From positions 16,106,941-16,170,940 of the forward strand of contig NC_084607.1 of the NCBI RefSeq assembly GCF_033807715.1: 64,000 nt of DNA, given 5' to 3'. Position 1 is the stretch's first letter. Every line of letters begins with the position of its first letter. Of the stretch, positions 29,348 to 44,300 are shown in pieces. The DNA is from Cololabis saira. Taxonomy: Eukaryota; Chordata; Actinopteri; Beloniformes; Belonidae. The translations under genes and the position numbers were made by a program. A model generated the notes under the pieces. The model had not been told where the DNA came from. It worked only from the letters and a program-made list of their open reading frames with translations, and did not search any database.

Positions 29348-32300
29348 TCAAACGGGGTGTGAAGGTAGCTCCAGGAGTGTGGGCGTGGCCAGGTGATGGA
29401 AGCCAACTCCCGTGCTGTCTTTTATGGTGATGTCCGGATTTTCTCCTTTGCCTCGGTGGCGATGGATGGCACTGAAATATGCGTTCATCAGCTGCATGAT
29501 CTCAGTCAGCTGTGGTGCAGAGAAAGAGAGAGACAGAGGGGTCAGACTGGTAGCATTCTCTGGGTTTGGCATCGTCACAAGAAGTCGGACGCAGATGATG
29601 TCATCCAGCTGCTTGAAAAACCTCCAGGAGAAGCAGAGAATGATGTTTTATAGAGGACATACAGTACACACCCGTTCATCAGAACAACACAGGCATATAT
29701 TCACGTGTGAAGATTTTATCACTGACAGAATTTGTTCAGCAGCTTTTGTAGAAAACAATGTGGACACGAAAGTGGAGGATTTGGTCTGCGTCTCCATTTT
29801 TCTGACCTTGATGGACATAATCATGCATCCACCGAAAGCTGCTTTAACAGTTACTATACACTTTCTCACTGAGACTAGAATAAGTGGCCCTAGCTAGTCT
29901 TGTAACGCTAGCTTAAACATGATAGCCCCGAGTGAAACAGTCACCTGCTCTCCAGCTTTAACAATAAATCCTTGAATCAGCAGCCAATATTATATTCATC
30001 TTTTAAGCCTTACAATAACCACTCCCTGTAAATCTGCTCCTTTTCGGTGCCCAGTTGCTCAAAATCCTTCATATTAATGTCAGAGCAAATGCGAGGGTCT
30101 TGGATTCATAAAAGCAGAAGTCTCTCTGAGCTGCACTTCAATTCGCCTGCGCGTCCAATAAATAAAAGCCACTTTTGTGCCCCGTGAGAGATAACAGAGG
30201 GATTTTTTGTTCCGTGTGGGAAGATGCAAGGAAATCAGCCCAATGAAAGGCAAGATTTGTTCTCAACAGGGGGAAGAAAAAAAATATCTATTTGGAAGAA
30301 CATCCATGTTTCTGAGAAATGTTTAGCCTAATATTTTAATCTAACCACGGCAATAAAACTCACCCCCATGCCATTTAATACCAGGAAGTTAAACTTGTGG
30401 TGGTTAACGGTGGTTGGGGAGAGGAGGCAGAGGCAGGTTGTGTGCACTCCATTTAGACCAAATTAATGAGTGTTTTTTTTAACGCCAGCCAAAGAGGTTG
30501 AGGGAGGGAGGGGGGGGTGCATAAGCAGACAACTAGTGTCTTTCTCCGTGGCTGCAGAACTCTGCCTGGCGATAAGGCTCCTTGGTTCTGTGCAGATTAT
30601 GTCTGAGAAAGTGTCACCCCCCCTCCTTTCCACCCTGTATGTCTGAGACGTGAAGCATTATACCTTGGTGGTTTCAAACAGCAGATCTCGATCCCCAGCT
30701 GTGATCTTGAAGGTGTTGCTGTCAAACACCCCGTAGGAGCAGATCTGACCGTAAGGTAAGGACTCCAGCGCCTCCGATTCACCCTGCTTGTACAGAGACA
30801 CGGATGTAGCAGCAACACCCAGCCACAGCTTCTGGGAAAAATTCCCCGTTGAACTCTGGAGGCAGAGGAGAGAGGAGATCGCCTGTTAGAGCCGACCACT
30901 TTACTTCCGAAGCCACATGCCACACAACTACTCACGGTATAAAAGTCCACTTCATAAAGAGTACATCCGAAGCCCGACCACTGGCGTGCAATTGTGAGGT
31001 ACGCCGCCATACTGTCCCTACGGCTGTAGCCCGTCAGATCCTTCCAGCGCTCCAAGATGGTTGCCATGACAGCCGCCGACTCCTCCTTCAGCCGGCTCCG
31101 CAGGCGCATGTCCTGCTCCACCTTTTGCTTGTGCACCGCCGTGGCCGTGTGGCTCCACAGGGTCCCCGACAGGAGCCCCGTGGGGAAGCGCTGCATCGCG
31201 GGACAGCCCTGGCCCGCCACCTGACAAGGGGGCATCGCTTGCGGGGCCGAAAGGGACATCAGGACTCGCGCTTCGAGCATGCAGCCTGGGAAGAGCTCGT
31301 CCAGAGGCGGGCAGGGGGCGTGCGTGCTGAAATCACCCATCAGGCACTGAAGCCTCAGGGCAGCTAACGTCTGCAGGTCCTCCTCGCAGGCGGGCAGCTG
31401 GCCGCGCACCACCATCTCATGGCACTGCGGTGACAAAAGGCCGAATCCAGGACATGGAGACAGAGCAAAAAGAAAGCAAAGCTTGTCAGTAATAACATCA
31501 GCCCTGTCATCAATCCTTTCCACCCCACCCTGCTTTATTTTGTCTCATAACTCTTTTATTGGAGTCTTCGGGAAAAATGCTATAATGAAGCCTGTCCTGG
31601 ATGCCTTTACTGCACTCCAGCCAGTGCTCTTAGTCATGACTTTTATGCAAAGCATTTTATTACAATCACAGTGAGTTAGAACACTGGCTGTGACTGCAGA
31701 TTGTTCTGGAAAAACATAAATAATCCAGTTATATAGGAGGGATGAATCACTGCGGGGCAATAAATAATATCTCAATACCAGCATTTTAATGTTAACGCCT
31801 AACGACTTTGTCAGGAGAGAATATTGTCCACTGCAGGCTTGTGTTCTGCTTCATTACCTGTTCAAAGAGGAATAAATACTCTATGCTGTCCACCGATATG
31901 CCGTCAGCGTCTAGCAGACAGTAGAGCTTGAAGCACAGTTTCCACTGGGACTTAGACTCCGACTCTTTGGTGGTGAGGCTGGATAAAGGGGGAGAATGGG
32001 TCAAAAAAAAAAAAAAAGAGAAAGTATTACACAAAAGGGTCCAATCCAAAAACCTTAAACTTCCCGTTAAAACGTTACGAGACACCGCTTCTCTAAAGTG
32101 CAATATTGTTGTTTAGTAACCTGGCAGTTTCACGTTTACCTCATCGCCCCAGAGCAGAGGGGGATAAGGGAAAGAAAAAACAAACAGAGATACATTTTTA
32201 ACCTGACTGGATGTCTTATTGTTTAATTTTTTTCCCTTGTCCAAATAAATGACATCAGCTTCACCTTGTTATCTAGCAGCTGGCCGGTTTTACTGACAGA

Positions 32301-35300
32301 CGTGGTGACACAAGCCCAGTTTCCCAGCACGGCGTCGTGTTTGGCCAACGAGACCAGACAAGGTCACCACGTATCAAACAGCCGGGATAACATTCAGGGT
32401 GAAAGTGGGACCGAACGGCCTGAATGCACATTGTGCCGCCGCTCTGTCAGTACTCCCCCTAACAAGTGACAAATAGTTCAGATTTCTGGAACTCTTTAGG
32501 ATGTTTTAAAAGCATTCCTGAATAGATTGGTCTTATTGTGTTGGACTTCCTTAAATTGTCCTCTCTACTTCACAGGGAAGAGTGCGTATCATTTTGTTCT
32601 CTTTTTTTTTTTTTCCAAACCTGGTCAGGATGTCAGCAATCAGAGCGCTCCCCGTGACCGGCTGCTCCCACAGTGCATTCTGCTCGTACAGTGCAAACGT
32701 GTTTTTGCTGTCCTGTAGGCCCAGCTTCTCTTGGATCCTTCGAACCACCTGATGAGAGAGGGGAGGGAGGAGGGGGGGGGGTTATTAGACCTCAGGCACA
32801 AACTCAATTCTGTGATTGGCGAGGCTTTGCGGTGCCACGAGTGTGTACGAAATAAGTAGCATGACATTTTGAAGAGAAACACGTGAGATAAACTGAAATA
32901 CTGAGAAAAGTTGAATTGCAAAAAAAAAAAAAAAAAAAGGAAAATGTTCCCAAACCTCATTGGCAGTGGTGTGTGAGCTGATGTAGAGCTGGCAGGACCC
33001 GGGGCCAGGATAGTGCACAGTGCACAGCATCTCCTGCCGGTTCATCAGCATCTGGATCTCCTCCCAGGATGGCACGCACTCCCGACACTTGGTCTTCTCC
33101 AAAGCCTCGCTGATGAATGACGCATAGTTATCCATCTCAGACTCTGGGCTCTGGCTCTGGATTCTGTAAGAAACGGAGTGTGAAAGAGTGACATTAGCAA
33201 GTGTGTGTGTGTGTGTGTTTGTGCAATAAATATGTCATTAAAACTTCCAGTTTAAAAAAAAAAAAAAAAAAAAGAGGATTTGTTAATGCTTCTGATGTGA
33301 AAAGAGACTCTGAATCTGTGAAATGCTGCCGTGATTATGAACTTTGTGTCATCCTTTTGATTTAACTCTGTATTTTATTTTTTCTGGCAACGCTAGGAAG
33401 TCAATGAGGTGAGGAATGACAAAATGTTCTCACTGTAGCTGTTAAAAACATAAAAAAGACTGAGCATCCCTCTATCCTTAGAGGAGAAGGAAAATGGCAA
33501 AGAAAATATGTTTGACTTTGTGTAGCACATTGAGCGGGAAAAGGTGCTTCCGCTGCCGTGAACCGGGGTGACCCTGCTGCTTCTTCCAGGTGGAGCGTGT
33601 GCGTGCGGTTCATTTGAAGAAAAAAAGAACCCTTTACTGAGCATAAAAGGTGTGAAATGCAGCCTGCGTGAGTTATGAGCGCACCCGCTGTGTAAACACA
33701 GAGGGACAAACAGGAAGGAAGCAATCATACTGAAATGTTTGTGACTTAAAATAAATAAAAAAACATGTACAACAGAAAGAGGCAAAGCGAGTCTATAACG
33801 GACACAAAGAAGCACACATATTCAGTCCAGTGTCTTGCCGTCTCATAACTATATGGCCACAGGGAAGGATTTGTCCTGCTGAAACATAATCAGGAATGTT
33901 CCACTGACTCTCTGATCCTTCCTTTACTCTCCTCTGTTTGCCCCTTTCTGCCGTTTCCTGCTCTCTTGCCCCCCTCCATCTCTGCTTTCTTTCTTCTGGC
34001 CTATTTTCTCTGACAGCAGACATTCCCCTGGGGGTTTCTCAGGACACTGGGGGACTGAAGGAGGACTGTTTTTGGGCCCGCTGCCCGGCCTCAGTCTTAG
34101 CTCTGCCCAGCTGCAGCCTTAACGCTGATCCACTGAGAGAGAGAGTTCGTGAGAGCGACAGCGAGACATATCAAAACACCGAGCCAGCGAGTTCCACAGT
34201 ATTATTATGAATTGCCATTGCATGCAACTGTTCCATTAGCTGGAGGGCGATTCCCAGTACAGAAATATAGATAGAAAATTGTAGTGGGTTTGATGGCATG
34301 GTGTTAGACAGAGAAGCTAGAGCAGGCGCGTCGTGCTGCTAACAACTCAGATTAGTTTGCTTGACAGAGGGGCTAATTCAGACCTGCAAATCCAGGCCTC
34401 CAACACAGGATCTGTCTAGGGGAGCATGTCAACAACGCAAAGGCATATCATGCTACTATATCTAAACTGGTGGTTAGCAATGCTGGCGCCTCCTTTTTGT
34501 CCAACGTCTAGACTCCCACGCCATCCCTGCTGCCACTCGCCACTGCTGGCTCGCCTCGGTTACCAATCTAAACCTGTTCACCATCGCAGGTTCTCGCTCC
34601 ATCATCATCATTATCATCATCATTATCAAGTGGCTCCCGGTCTCACATTTTATCCATTTCAACTTGGCTCAAACTCATGTAAAAATGACTTTAAAAACAA
34701 TTTGAATGATTAAACGACAGCTACAATCCGTAGATGCCGTAGAGTTTTCCACCTGTCCTGCACAAGCCAAGTTTCCCAGGAGAACAAATCAGAACCAGAG
34801 AAAAACAAGAAAAATTCCATGCTATCCTTTTTAATCATAAGTAGGGGATGATGACAACAGCTTTCTTCAGTCAGGAAGATTTATTTGTTCTAAATTTAAC
34901 ATGAAAGAAAAAGAAACTGACCTGAATACTGCACACATAATTTATTGGAAAACTTAAAAACAGGGCAAGGCTTCAAATTTAAAAATAGCGCTCGGGTCTG
35001 CTTCTCAAGCACACTATTGGGATTAGACGTGTTTAAATAAGAAAATTCTTACACAGGGTTACATCTGAGCAAACCAAAGTGTTTCAGTCTCATACTGTGT
35101 CGAAGCTCTTGTGTGTATCTCACCTCTTCAGGTGGAATCGCAGGTATTTGAGCACAGTGGGCCCCGGTAGAAAGGTGCAGCTCATGCAGGTGAGAAGCTG
35201 CCAGTAGCGCAGATGCGCAGCAGTGTATGGTGAAGGCGTGTAGCTGGTCTGCTTGACGAGCTGGCAGTAGACCTCGTCGCGGAGGGGCCGCAGGTCCAGG

Positions 35301-38300
35301 CAGGTCTGTAGCACGCCCTGGATGATGGGAACCGGCTCCCGCGCCGACTCCAGCTGCTGCAGGCAGTTGAAGAGCTTCACGGCCTCCTCGCGCACCGAGC
35401 CGTAGCCTTTCCCACTGTGGTCTGGACAGAGGCGCAGAGGGACAGCAGGTTATACCTTGATTCGTTTGTCCCTCCCCCTACCTTGTCACCTTTATTGTTG
35501 TAGAAGTTAAAAAATGGGAGCATTTTAACATTTAAGCATTAATAGATAGATAGATAGTTCTTTATTGTCATTATGACTTATGTACAACGAAATTAAAAGT
35601 GCTCTCCAGTCAGCGGCGCATCATATATAAAACAAAATGGAATAACTGAAAATAATCCAATAAAATGTAATTTAAAATATAAACAAATAAAATAAATATA
35701 TATATCTCTAGACACATTCACCCTTCCACATCAACACACGGACCCCACAAGAACCTTCATCAGCATGCAATGAGTTGCATATAAGGAATTTGTTCAAAAG
35801 CAGTTATTGCTTGAATTAATAGGGTTACTGCAAGTAAAACGGATTTAAAAAAGGAATTCTGCTCAGAACTAACTCAAAGAATTGAAGAAGACAAAAAAAA
35901 ACAGATTCCTCATTGTATATTTGTAACAGTAACTTCATATTTAGCTGCTATGAGTACTTACACGTGTGTTCCAGGCTGCCGTAAGGGAAGGGCAGCAGAG
36001 GAGCGTACAGGGGGCCCTGGGTGTACTTCAGGATGGGGTTGTGCTGGTAGATGTGCTCCACTACCTCCGGATTGAACTTGTTCTCCTGTGTGCAGAAGTC
36101 AGGGGAAGATGATGCTGGGAACGTCAAAGAACTGTGTGAAACTACACTTCATTATCCTTCATTGTGGCTGAAACCAAACTGAGAAAAGTCGGCAAGTGTG
36201 TGTCTGGGGTGACCCAGATCCATTTGACCAGTGTCACAATTCAGCTCTGGCAACTTTCAAAGCAGCAGGAAGGTCAAGCGATGACCCAGCGAACCACAGC
36301 AGCACAACTGACATGTTATATTTTATCCGCTGGTGTCAATGAGTTTACTGTGCGTGCGTTTCTGTCTTTCACTGCCCATGTGGATAGATGCCTTCCAGTC
36401 GTACAGATGGCTTCCATGCGACTACCCTCCAGCACCTGTTGCTCATTAGTAACGTTGCCACAGCTCCGGCTCTCTCCTGACTCTGCAACTCTTCCAATCC
36501 CGCCACCCTCTCTCAAAGGCTAAAAGGCGAGCCAGCTCTCCCCGCCCCTCCTAAGGGGGACAAAGTTGACGCATTCTCCAAAGCGTTTGCTGCATCCTGG
36601 TGAAAGAACTGACGGTTCAAACGCTGGGAATGAGATGCTGCACCGCGGATAGCATCCGAGGTGATATTCAAACAGGACAGATCCATAACCTTTTCCTTTA
36701 AGCCTACTTTGCCGTGTGCAGTACGAGTTTCAGTCCTGCCAAAAAGCTAAATGAGATGCAACTTGCATGTCTGCAAGGCAAATACGAAAGTTCTGCCAGT
36801 CGTGGGCCAACTCCGCTTGGCATAAAGTTTGGAAACATCCAGCAATCACAAAGGTCAGAAGTGCTGGATATATTATACTGTTTTGTTAAGGTTTTGTGCC
36901 ATAGTCGCTTAATGGACATGGTAAAAACAGTTCATTACAAAAAGACTGAAATGATTAACATGCTGGTGGAATAAATACGTTTTATAGGCAGTAGGTGGTT
37001 ACCGTAGAGCACACAGTCAAGCTTGCCATTTCTTCTTTCCCTCTTGTGAACAACTAAGTGGGTTAGTTATAACTTGATCATCTAAACAGACATCCCTGGC
37101 ATCCGTTTCAGAAAGCACAGACACTTAAAAAAAAAAAAAAAAACTTGGCAAGTGGTCGGCTGAATCATCTATCACGGCAAACTGTGAAACCCACAAGCTC
37201 ACTACCTGACGCATGGCAAGATTTCCTGGTGTTTTTGTGAATCTCTCACAGCCTCGGAAGGATAATGCAGCTTTTTATTTAAATCTGAGTGGTTCTCAAG
37301 TGTTTTCTTTTCGGTCGGTTTGGCTGCAAGATCCCTTTTGCTGTTTGTGCTCCAATCCTTGTCATATTTCTTTTTTTTTTTTCCAAAGTTTTAATATAGC
37401 AATAAATCTAAAATAAAGACACTGACAGTTCTTCAGATCCTCTCCAATTTCCTTTCTGTCCCCTGAAGATTTCCTTGCTTTGCAGCACGCACAGTTGAGG
37501 GAAAATGGTTTGCTTATATTAAAAAAAAAAAAAAAGAAAAAGAAGCCTTTATTTAAAAGGTTGAGGAGAGAGAAAAACTGAAAGTTTAAAAAGCAGGCCT
37601 CCTCTGATCGTCTAAAATGTAAACTTGGCCCCCACTGGCTGAGGCAGGCAGGGGAGATGGAGGCGAGCAGATTAACCACTTTCTTTGAGATTACACACGC
37701 GTTTGGGGGATTACTGACGCAGGAGGCCCGGCAGAGGACTGCTTATCAGGTCCTGCTGCTTCTGGCCTTGCCCTCTTCCACCTCGTCTGCCAAGAACTGC
37801 CCCTCTCTTCACCCCAGGGGTGAACTGATGCAAGACAAGTGGTGCATCTGTCTGCTCAATGACATTCCAGCACACTCTGTAAAACATGGCTGTATTTTTA
37901 GACCAGGGGTTGCTAGATAAACGCTCTCTACGTGCTGGCAGGTTATTTTCTGAGCAGTAAAAACTGCAAATACCTTTATTTTATTATTTTTTTAAAAAAT
38001 GAACCGATGGAAGAAGATGGGGTAAATCAAACGGGAAAAGTAACAAGAGTAAACTTTGGACACTCGGGCCAGAGTTACCATGTGGTTTCCATGAAAACAG
38101 AGTCAGGTGAATAAAGCCGCGTGTAGCTCGATGGCTGTTCGTGTTTAGCGGTGCTCATCGCAGGTTTTTTGGCAGCAACTGTGCGTACATGCAAGTGTGC
38201 TCACCTCAATGTCTCGGATCAGGAGCTGCGTTGGCGTTTCCACGGGGGATTTGGTATCAATGATTTTCTGGATGGCACATGCCCAGTGCACAGCTTCGTT

Positions 38301-41300
38301 GAAATGCTTGGTGTAGAGCCTGTAGCAGTGTTTCCGTCCATAGACTGTAATGCTCCAGTAGCCTGGGGGAAATACAGAAATAAAAGAAATAAAAATCCGA
38401 CTGAAGTGACTGGAATTAGTAATCCAAAGAGCTCCGGTGTAAATTAAGAAAATAAGAAAGTAAGCTCTTTATAAAAAAGTCAGCCAAGACTCCCTCTCCC
38501 CGACTTCCTTTCTCAGTTTCATTGAGGTTCAAAGGTCACCTCGAGAGGAACCTCAGGCCACACCAAATCCAAACAAGAACAGTATTTTGCAGATGTGTTA
38601 GGACACAGCCCCACTGAGACTATTCATGGACAACATGCAATAAAAGTGAAAGAAAGGCATGCTTCCTCCTTGTGCAGAGGAAGTGTTAGACATACCTCTG
38701 GCAGCCTGGCTTGATTTACAGCCTTCTGGCTGCTATGTGACTCGGCACCACCATTTTCTGTATGTTCTTGGTGAAGTACAAAGGTTTTATTATTATGTTA
38801 TAACCTACAGATATTATAACCTGTACGTATTTCCATTGTTCAGATTGAATCAGTTAAGTGGCTTTAAATGAACTCTAATGCCACAAATAGAGCCCTGATA
38901 GAAAACTAATATTTCTTGGTAACAACCAGAAAATACACAGAGGAAGTAAAGATTTCATGCGGCTCATATGTGACAAATTTCTCGGTGGCTTAAGGGAACA
39001 CAAAGTTATTCAGTAATGAAAATGGCCAGTGGAGCTTGTGACAAAGCCACTGCTGAAAGCACGCTTCTGTCCAGAAAAGTCCCCAAGTTTATTAAGTTAG
39101 CGAGAACTATGTTTGGGTTTCGATTTATACAATGTTTTAAGCCTTTTCAGTAGTCAGCGGAACATAAATGGCTCCATTGACAGACGTGTCTGAGAAAGGA
39201 CTTAACCAAAAAGGATAACTCATCCCTGTGTCTTTTCCTCACGCAGCAAAGACTTGTTCCTCCTAAATCTTCAACTCTTTTGTTTCATTCATCCAAAAAA
39301 ACAAACAAAGGAGGAAAGACAGATGCCTTATTACTCAGATTAGAGGTTTCAACCCAAACCTTGAGCCGCATTTGTAGGCCAAACACAGCTGGGACATCCC
39401 AAACTTACTCAGAACTGTAGTAAATACGGGAAGGAAAAGTGGACGAGAGGACATCACTTACCTATCAAAGGCCTGGAGCTATTTCCAGGGATTTTTTGTG
39501 TCAATGATCACCAGATCTCAGTGGAAATTACCTCACATGTGACTGGGGATTACGGCAGAAAAATATACTTCTCCACTTTAAACCATTTGCATTGAATAGA
39601 TTTGTTTGTGTTTTTTAAACTCTGCAACAATGCAATTCCCCGTTTGGGTTTTTCTAATGTATTAATCAGTTCAATTCAAATGTGATTCATGCACATGAGC
39701 GCATGTTTGTTAGGCTCACCAGTCTCCTTGAACGTCTGCTTGTCCGGCCAAATGACAGAACACAGGTTGGTGAGAACCAGCGTGCCCAGTCTGCGGGCGC
39801 CCTTCTCTGGTCCGCTGTAGTAGTCCAGGGAGTCCTGGCTCAGCACAAACCAGTAGCGGCGCTGCTTGATCCAGCTGCCCCGCACCTCCCGTAACAGCCA
39901 ACCTTCAACACACATGACAGCTCAAATTCAAACTGAGATAACACGTCAGTAGAGTTTCAACAATTATTAGGTTGATTAATTAGTCAAACAACAACAACTT
40001 TTTTTTTTTTAAATAAATATCAGATATAAATAGATACAAAAAGCGTATACAGCTCCAACATCCTGGTTTTGATGTCAAAATAATAAAAGTGCCAGTGTCT
40101 TAGTAGGTTAAACATACTCCATACCCTCGCTGTTTTTGTCTTTTTTTTTTTTTTTTTTAAAAGGAAAAAAAAAACAACACACGATCAAGATGTCACTATT
40201 TCTAAACCGACAGGTGAAGGCACCTGGAACCAGTATAACCAAGTGGTGAATTCTATTTTTTTATCTCCTCAGCACCTATACATGAAAACAAGTATTTCTT
40301 TGAAAGCTTTAGGCAGAAGGAGGGGGAAAAAAAAAACGTGGAGCTACTACACCACGTTTCACTAAGAATAATCCCAAAGGCTTGTAATTGTCCATAAAGT
40401 TCGTTGCCGTCTGTGTGCCTGCCTTGTTGGGGTAAATACTTGGGGATAAAAATACAGCCGGCTAATAGCATAGGCATTAAGTGCTACATGCAGCCAGCAT
40501 AATTACCACTACTGAGGTTGACAGAGTGAGAAAAAGGAGACAGGGCATTACTGGAGCAGTGTGACAGAGAGAGACAAAGCGAGTACAGCAGACATGCTTG
40601 TAGGCATGCCTTCTGTACTTGCCAAGCCTGTCTGCACAATGCAAGACTGTTGTGCTCCCAAAGTTCTGAGGCTTTGGAAAGATTGCAACAGACCAGACCC
40701 GTTGTTCCCAAACAGTGAACTTCTCCCCTCTGAGTTATGTGTGCAAAGTATTTAATCTTAGAGTGGATAAATGAGATGTAGACAAACATACAGAGGATGA
40801 CTGAAGAGTCCTGGCAACGGTGGGGGTTAAAGTTTATCCAGAGAGCTGATGGTGAGACTGCAGAGTGTTGTTGAAGGCCACCTGGAGCAACACTAGCTAC
40901 CGCTATAGACTAGGGATATACCAAATGTGGAGCGAGTGTGCATGCGAGTGCATATGGCTTGTGCATGCCTGCTTGAGAATGGTTTTAAAAAAAGGAACAA
41001 TTAAGCAATATACCTCCAGCCTCCAAGCCCATGAAAACGGTAATGACGCCACAACAGCATCACAACTTCCTATGTGGTTTGCAAGCTGTGTGCCACCTGT
41101 TAGCCAATGTTCATTTCACCCGCGTCCTTCTTCCTCCTGCTCTCACGCTTTTCACATTTTACTTTCATCTGCCCAAGTTCCCATCTCTCCCGTTTTTAGC
41201 CGTGCCTCAGATTGGTTTTTCTCAGGCAGTGCAAAGATCTCGCTGCTTTGCTGCTCAAAAATAAAAGCAGCAACGCAGAGGAGGGGTGGAAGTCTAAGCC

Positions 41301-44300
41301 TCTCAGGCCATGTTTCCTCTTTGAGAATACCTCTACATGATGTAAGTGGCAGTTTTGAACCTATCATAAAGGCCCCATTATAGCCCAAAGTAAAAACCCG
41401 AGAGGTACTTCACACCACATCAGACGGGGTCAAGTGAAACGGCTAAAAAAGAAAAAAAAAATGGTGAGGTTAGTAGGACTGAGCTTGCTAGTTTTCTGAC
41501 AGGGTGGATGTGCGAGAGTGGAGGCTAGACAAACTGAGAACGCTGCAAGAAGAGCATGACTGGCACTCTGACACCTCTGTCATAAACACAGGATGTCCCA
41601 CAGATGCTCTTTTTGAGGAACCTGATAAAAGGCAAAGATGGATGGAGAAAGAGCAGCAGAGTCCCCACATCCCCCTGCGTGAACCCCGTCCACGAGCTTC
41701 CATCTGGCTCCCATCTCTGTAGCCAGCTAATGTCTCCCCCGGGGGCCACGGCTCACCCTTAATTTGTTTCATTTGTGACCCTTTGACCTTCAGGGCCCTG
41801 CCCCCTTCAAACATGGATTAAGTAAACAATCTTTGCAAAAATGTAATTGTTAAAAAACAGCAAGTGTCCTTTTGCCTTCAGTCAGTCTCAGCATGTAGTC
41901 TCTTCTTTTTTTGTCTGAGAAAAACAAAATCTCTGAGGTGTAAAAAGATTATACGAGTGATATTTTGCTCATTTAAGATTTTTCCTTAGTGTATGCATCT
42001 GAACAGACAGAAATGATCGAATAAATGATCTCATCACTTTAAACAAGGATTTGTTTAAAACTAGCTAAACACGTTCTCTTTTTGGCCCAGACGCATCCAG
42101 AGAGCCAGATTGCAGCTCGCTGGAGCATGCAAGGCTGCACATCATGTGAGGAGTAATTTTAACTGTAAATCAACAAAAGGTATGTCAATAAACCAATGTC
42201 AACATCTCTTTCTGTCACCACTCTTTGGGTTTTACAATTCATCCTCACATCATCAGTCTATATCTGCCATGTTGATGGCCTATTTTAAATTCTGGGGCAA
42301 TATTCAGCCCATGTAGCCCCAGGATGTCTTGCTGAATAGGAACAACACACGAAAGGGCAAAGGTTCTAAATGAGGCTTTTTTTCTTCCTCTAAAACACAT
42401 ATTCTTGTGCAGGAAACAGAGAAACAAGATGCATCATCTCGCATCTTAGGTGCCCTGCGACTTTTGTTTGCTCAATAGTGGGGTCATGTGACCTGCAGGG
42501 AGCAATGCTGGTGCAAAATCAAAAAATGATGGTTGGCAAGGATAACAGCCCATTGTCAGTTTTGGAACTAAACTCTCATCTTCTATGAGAAAAAAACCCA
42601 CAAAGAATGAGGACAGCAGCGAGAGAGGAGCGTTACCCAGCAGCCCATGGCAACTGCTATCAGAATTAGGCAATCTGACTGTCGCCAGTCCAAACGGGAC
42701 ACAACATATTCGAGCGCTGGCATTTTACTGCTCCCTCTCGGTAGGGCCAAGAATAAAGAAGAGAAAACAAATTTGCACAGAAATATCTGGTGAGATCACT
42801 ACTCAAAAGCCTGAGACATGCAAGACAGGTCTTCTGACGCCAGTAGCTATCCTTACACAAATAGAGGAGGAGGAACTGGGGGGGGAAGCTGCTGTGTGCC
42901 ACATGTGGTCAGAGAGGGGCTGCTTGCAGGGGGGACAGCGCAGCGGGGAGCTGCGACGGTCGACGACGAGGCTGATGACATGTACACCAGACTTAATGAC
43001 ATAAAAAGCATGACCTATCCTGGCAACAGGCTCACTGACTCACGACAGGCAAGCAGCGCCGCAGCTGCAGCTGATTATTTTTTTATTGATCCTTTTAAAG
43101 CTAACTTTAACAGATGAATCAATCACTTTAGTTAAAAAGAAAAAACTGTTTTTTTTTTACAATTTTCAGAGCTTTTCATACATTTTCTGACTTATTCGTC
43201 ACCTTTACCTGATGATGACGGAGATAGTTACGATTACTAAACAGCCGGTAAAGTGTGAAAGCATTTGTTGTTCAGGACAGACTCACCTTTCACCAACAGT
43301 TCAGCATCTTCCTCCATTCCCATCTTATTCTTCTCAATAATCAGGCTCTTGGTCTCGTCAGACAGCGGTGAGACAGCGTGCCTGCGTGGAGGAACAGCAA
43401 GAGAATGTAAATAACCTGACTTCCCTCTCAACTGGAGTCTTCCTGCAGACTCTCCCTCCCCATTACTGTAATTGGCTCAGAGACACGCTCCTGGGCTGTG
43501 GCCCCCCACCCTTATATGTGACTCCCTGGCAACTCCAAGCCTCACTGATACTATTAGGTAGGGAGGGGAGGGGGTCAATCACGCAGGGGGCCTGGAAGAA
43601 GTGCCACAAATATCTGTCCTCCAGCATTTTACCACTTTCCCTCCCTAGCAGCACGCAAAGCCCACAAACGCATACCACGCCACCGGGGACAGCTTGCCCC
43701 TTTTATCACCTCGGCTGGCGAGCCGTGCGGGCGACTTAAAAATAAACGTGACAGGGTGACGCCGGCCTGACCCCCTGCCAACCAACTCCCGCCGGTCAGA
43801 GGAAGGCAGAAGGTTCAACAGGTCAGTCTCGGATAGTTTAAACCACATGCAAAAATCTGGGAATCTACGATGGTGCTGCTCCTTCTGTCCGTCTCTCATT
43901 AATACGCGCCCATCAGATTTGAGTTGGATCAATTTCCATAAACAGTGGCTGATCCTTCCTCCTTTTTATTTATCTTTTTATTTACTTTTTTTTTTTTTTT
44001 TGCTTTGGGTTTTTTTTGTTTTCTTTTTTTCTCCCCCTTTTTATTAATCTATTTTTTAATTCATACTGTTTAGATTTAATACTTAAATATTACTAATATA
44101 TAAGAATATAATAATTTTCATGTATTTGTCATTATTTTGTGTGGATTTTTTGTTCTGTTCTTAATCCAAAAAAAAAAAAAAGGAGGTAGACTGTATATCT
44201 TTTTTTGTTTATTCCTGTTCAACTGTGCCTTACCCCCTAATAAAAATATCAAAACAAAAAAAAAACAGTAACTGATCAGCATCTGTTCAGGCAATATCAA

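Noticed and set aside
30849..31367. 172-codon plus-strand frame
   Set aside because: It is exactly antisense to plekhh3 exon 11 (30936-31424), which has clear FERM homology and correct splice sites.
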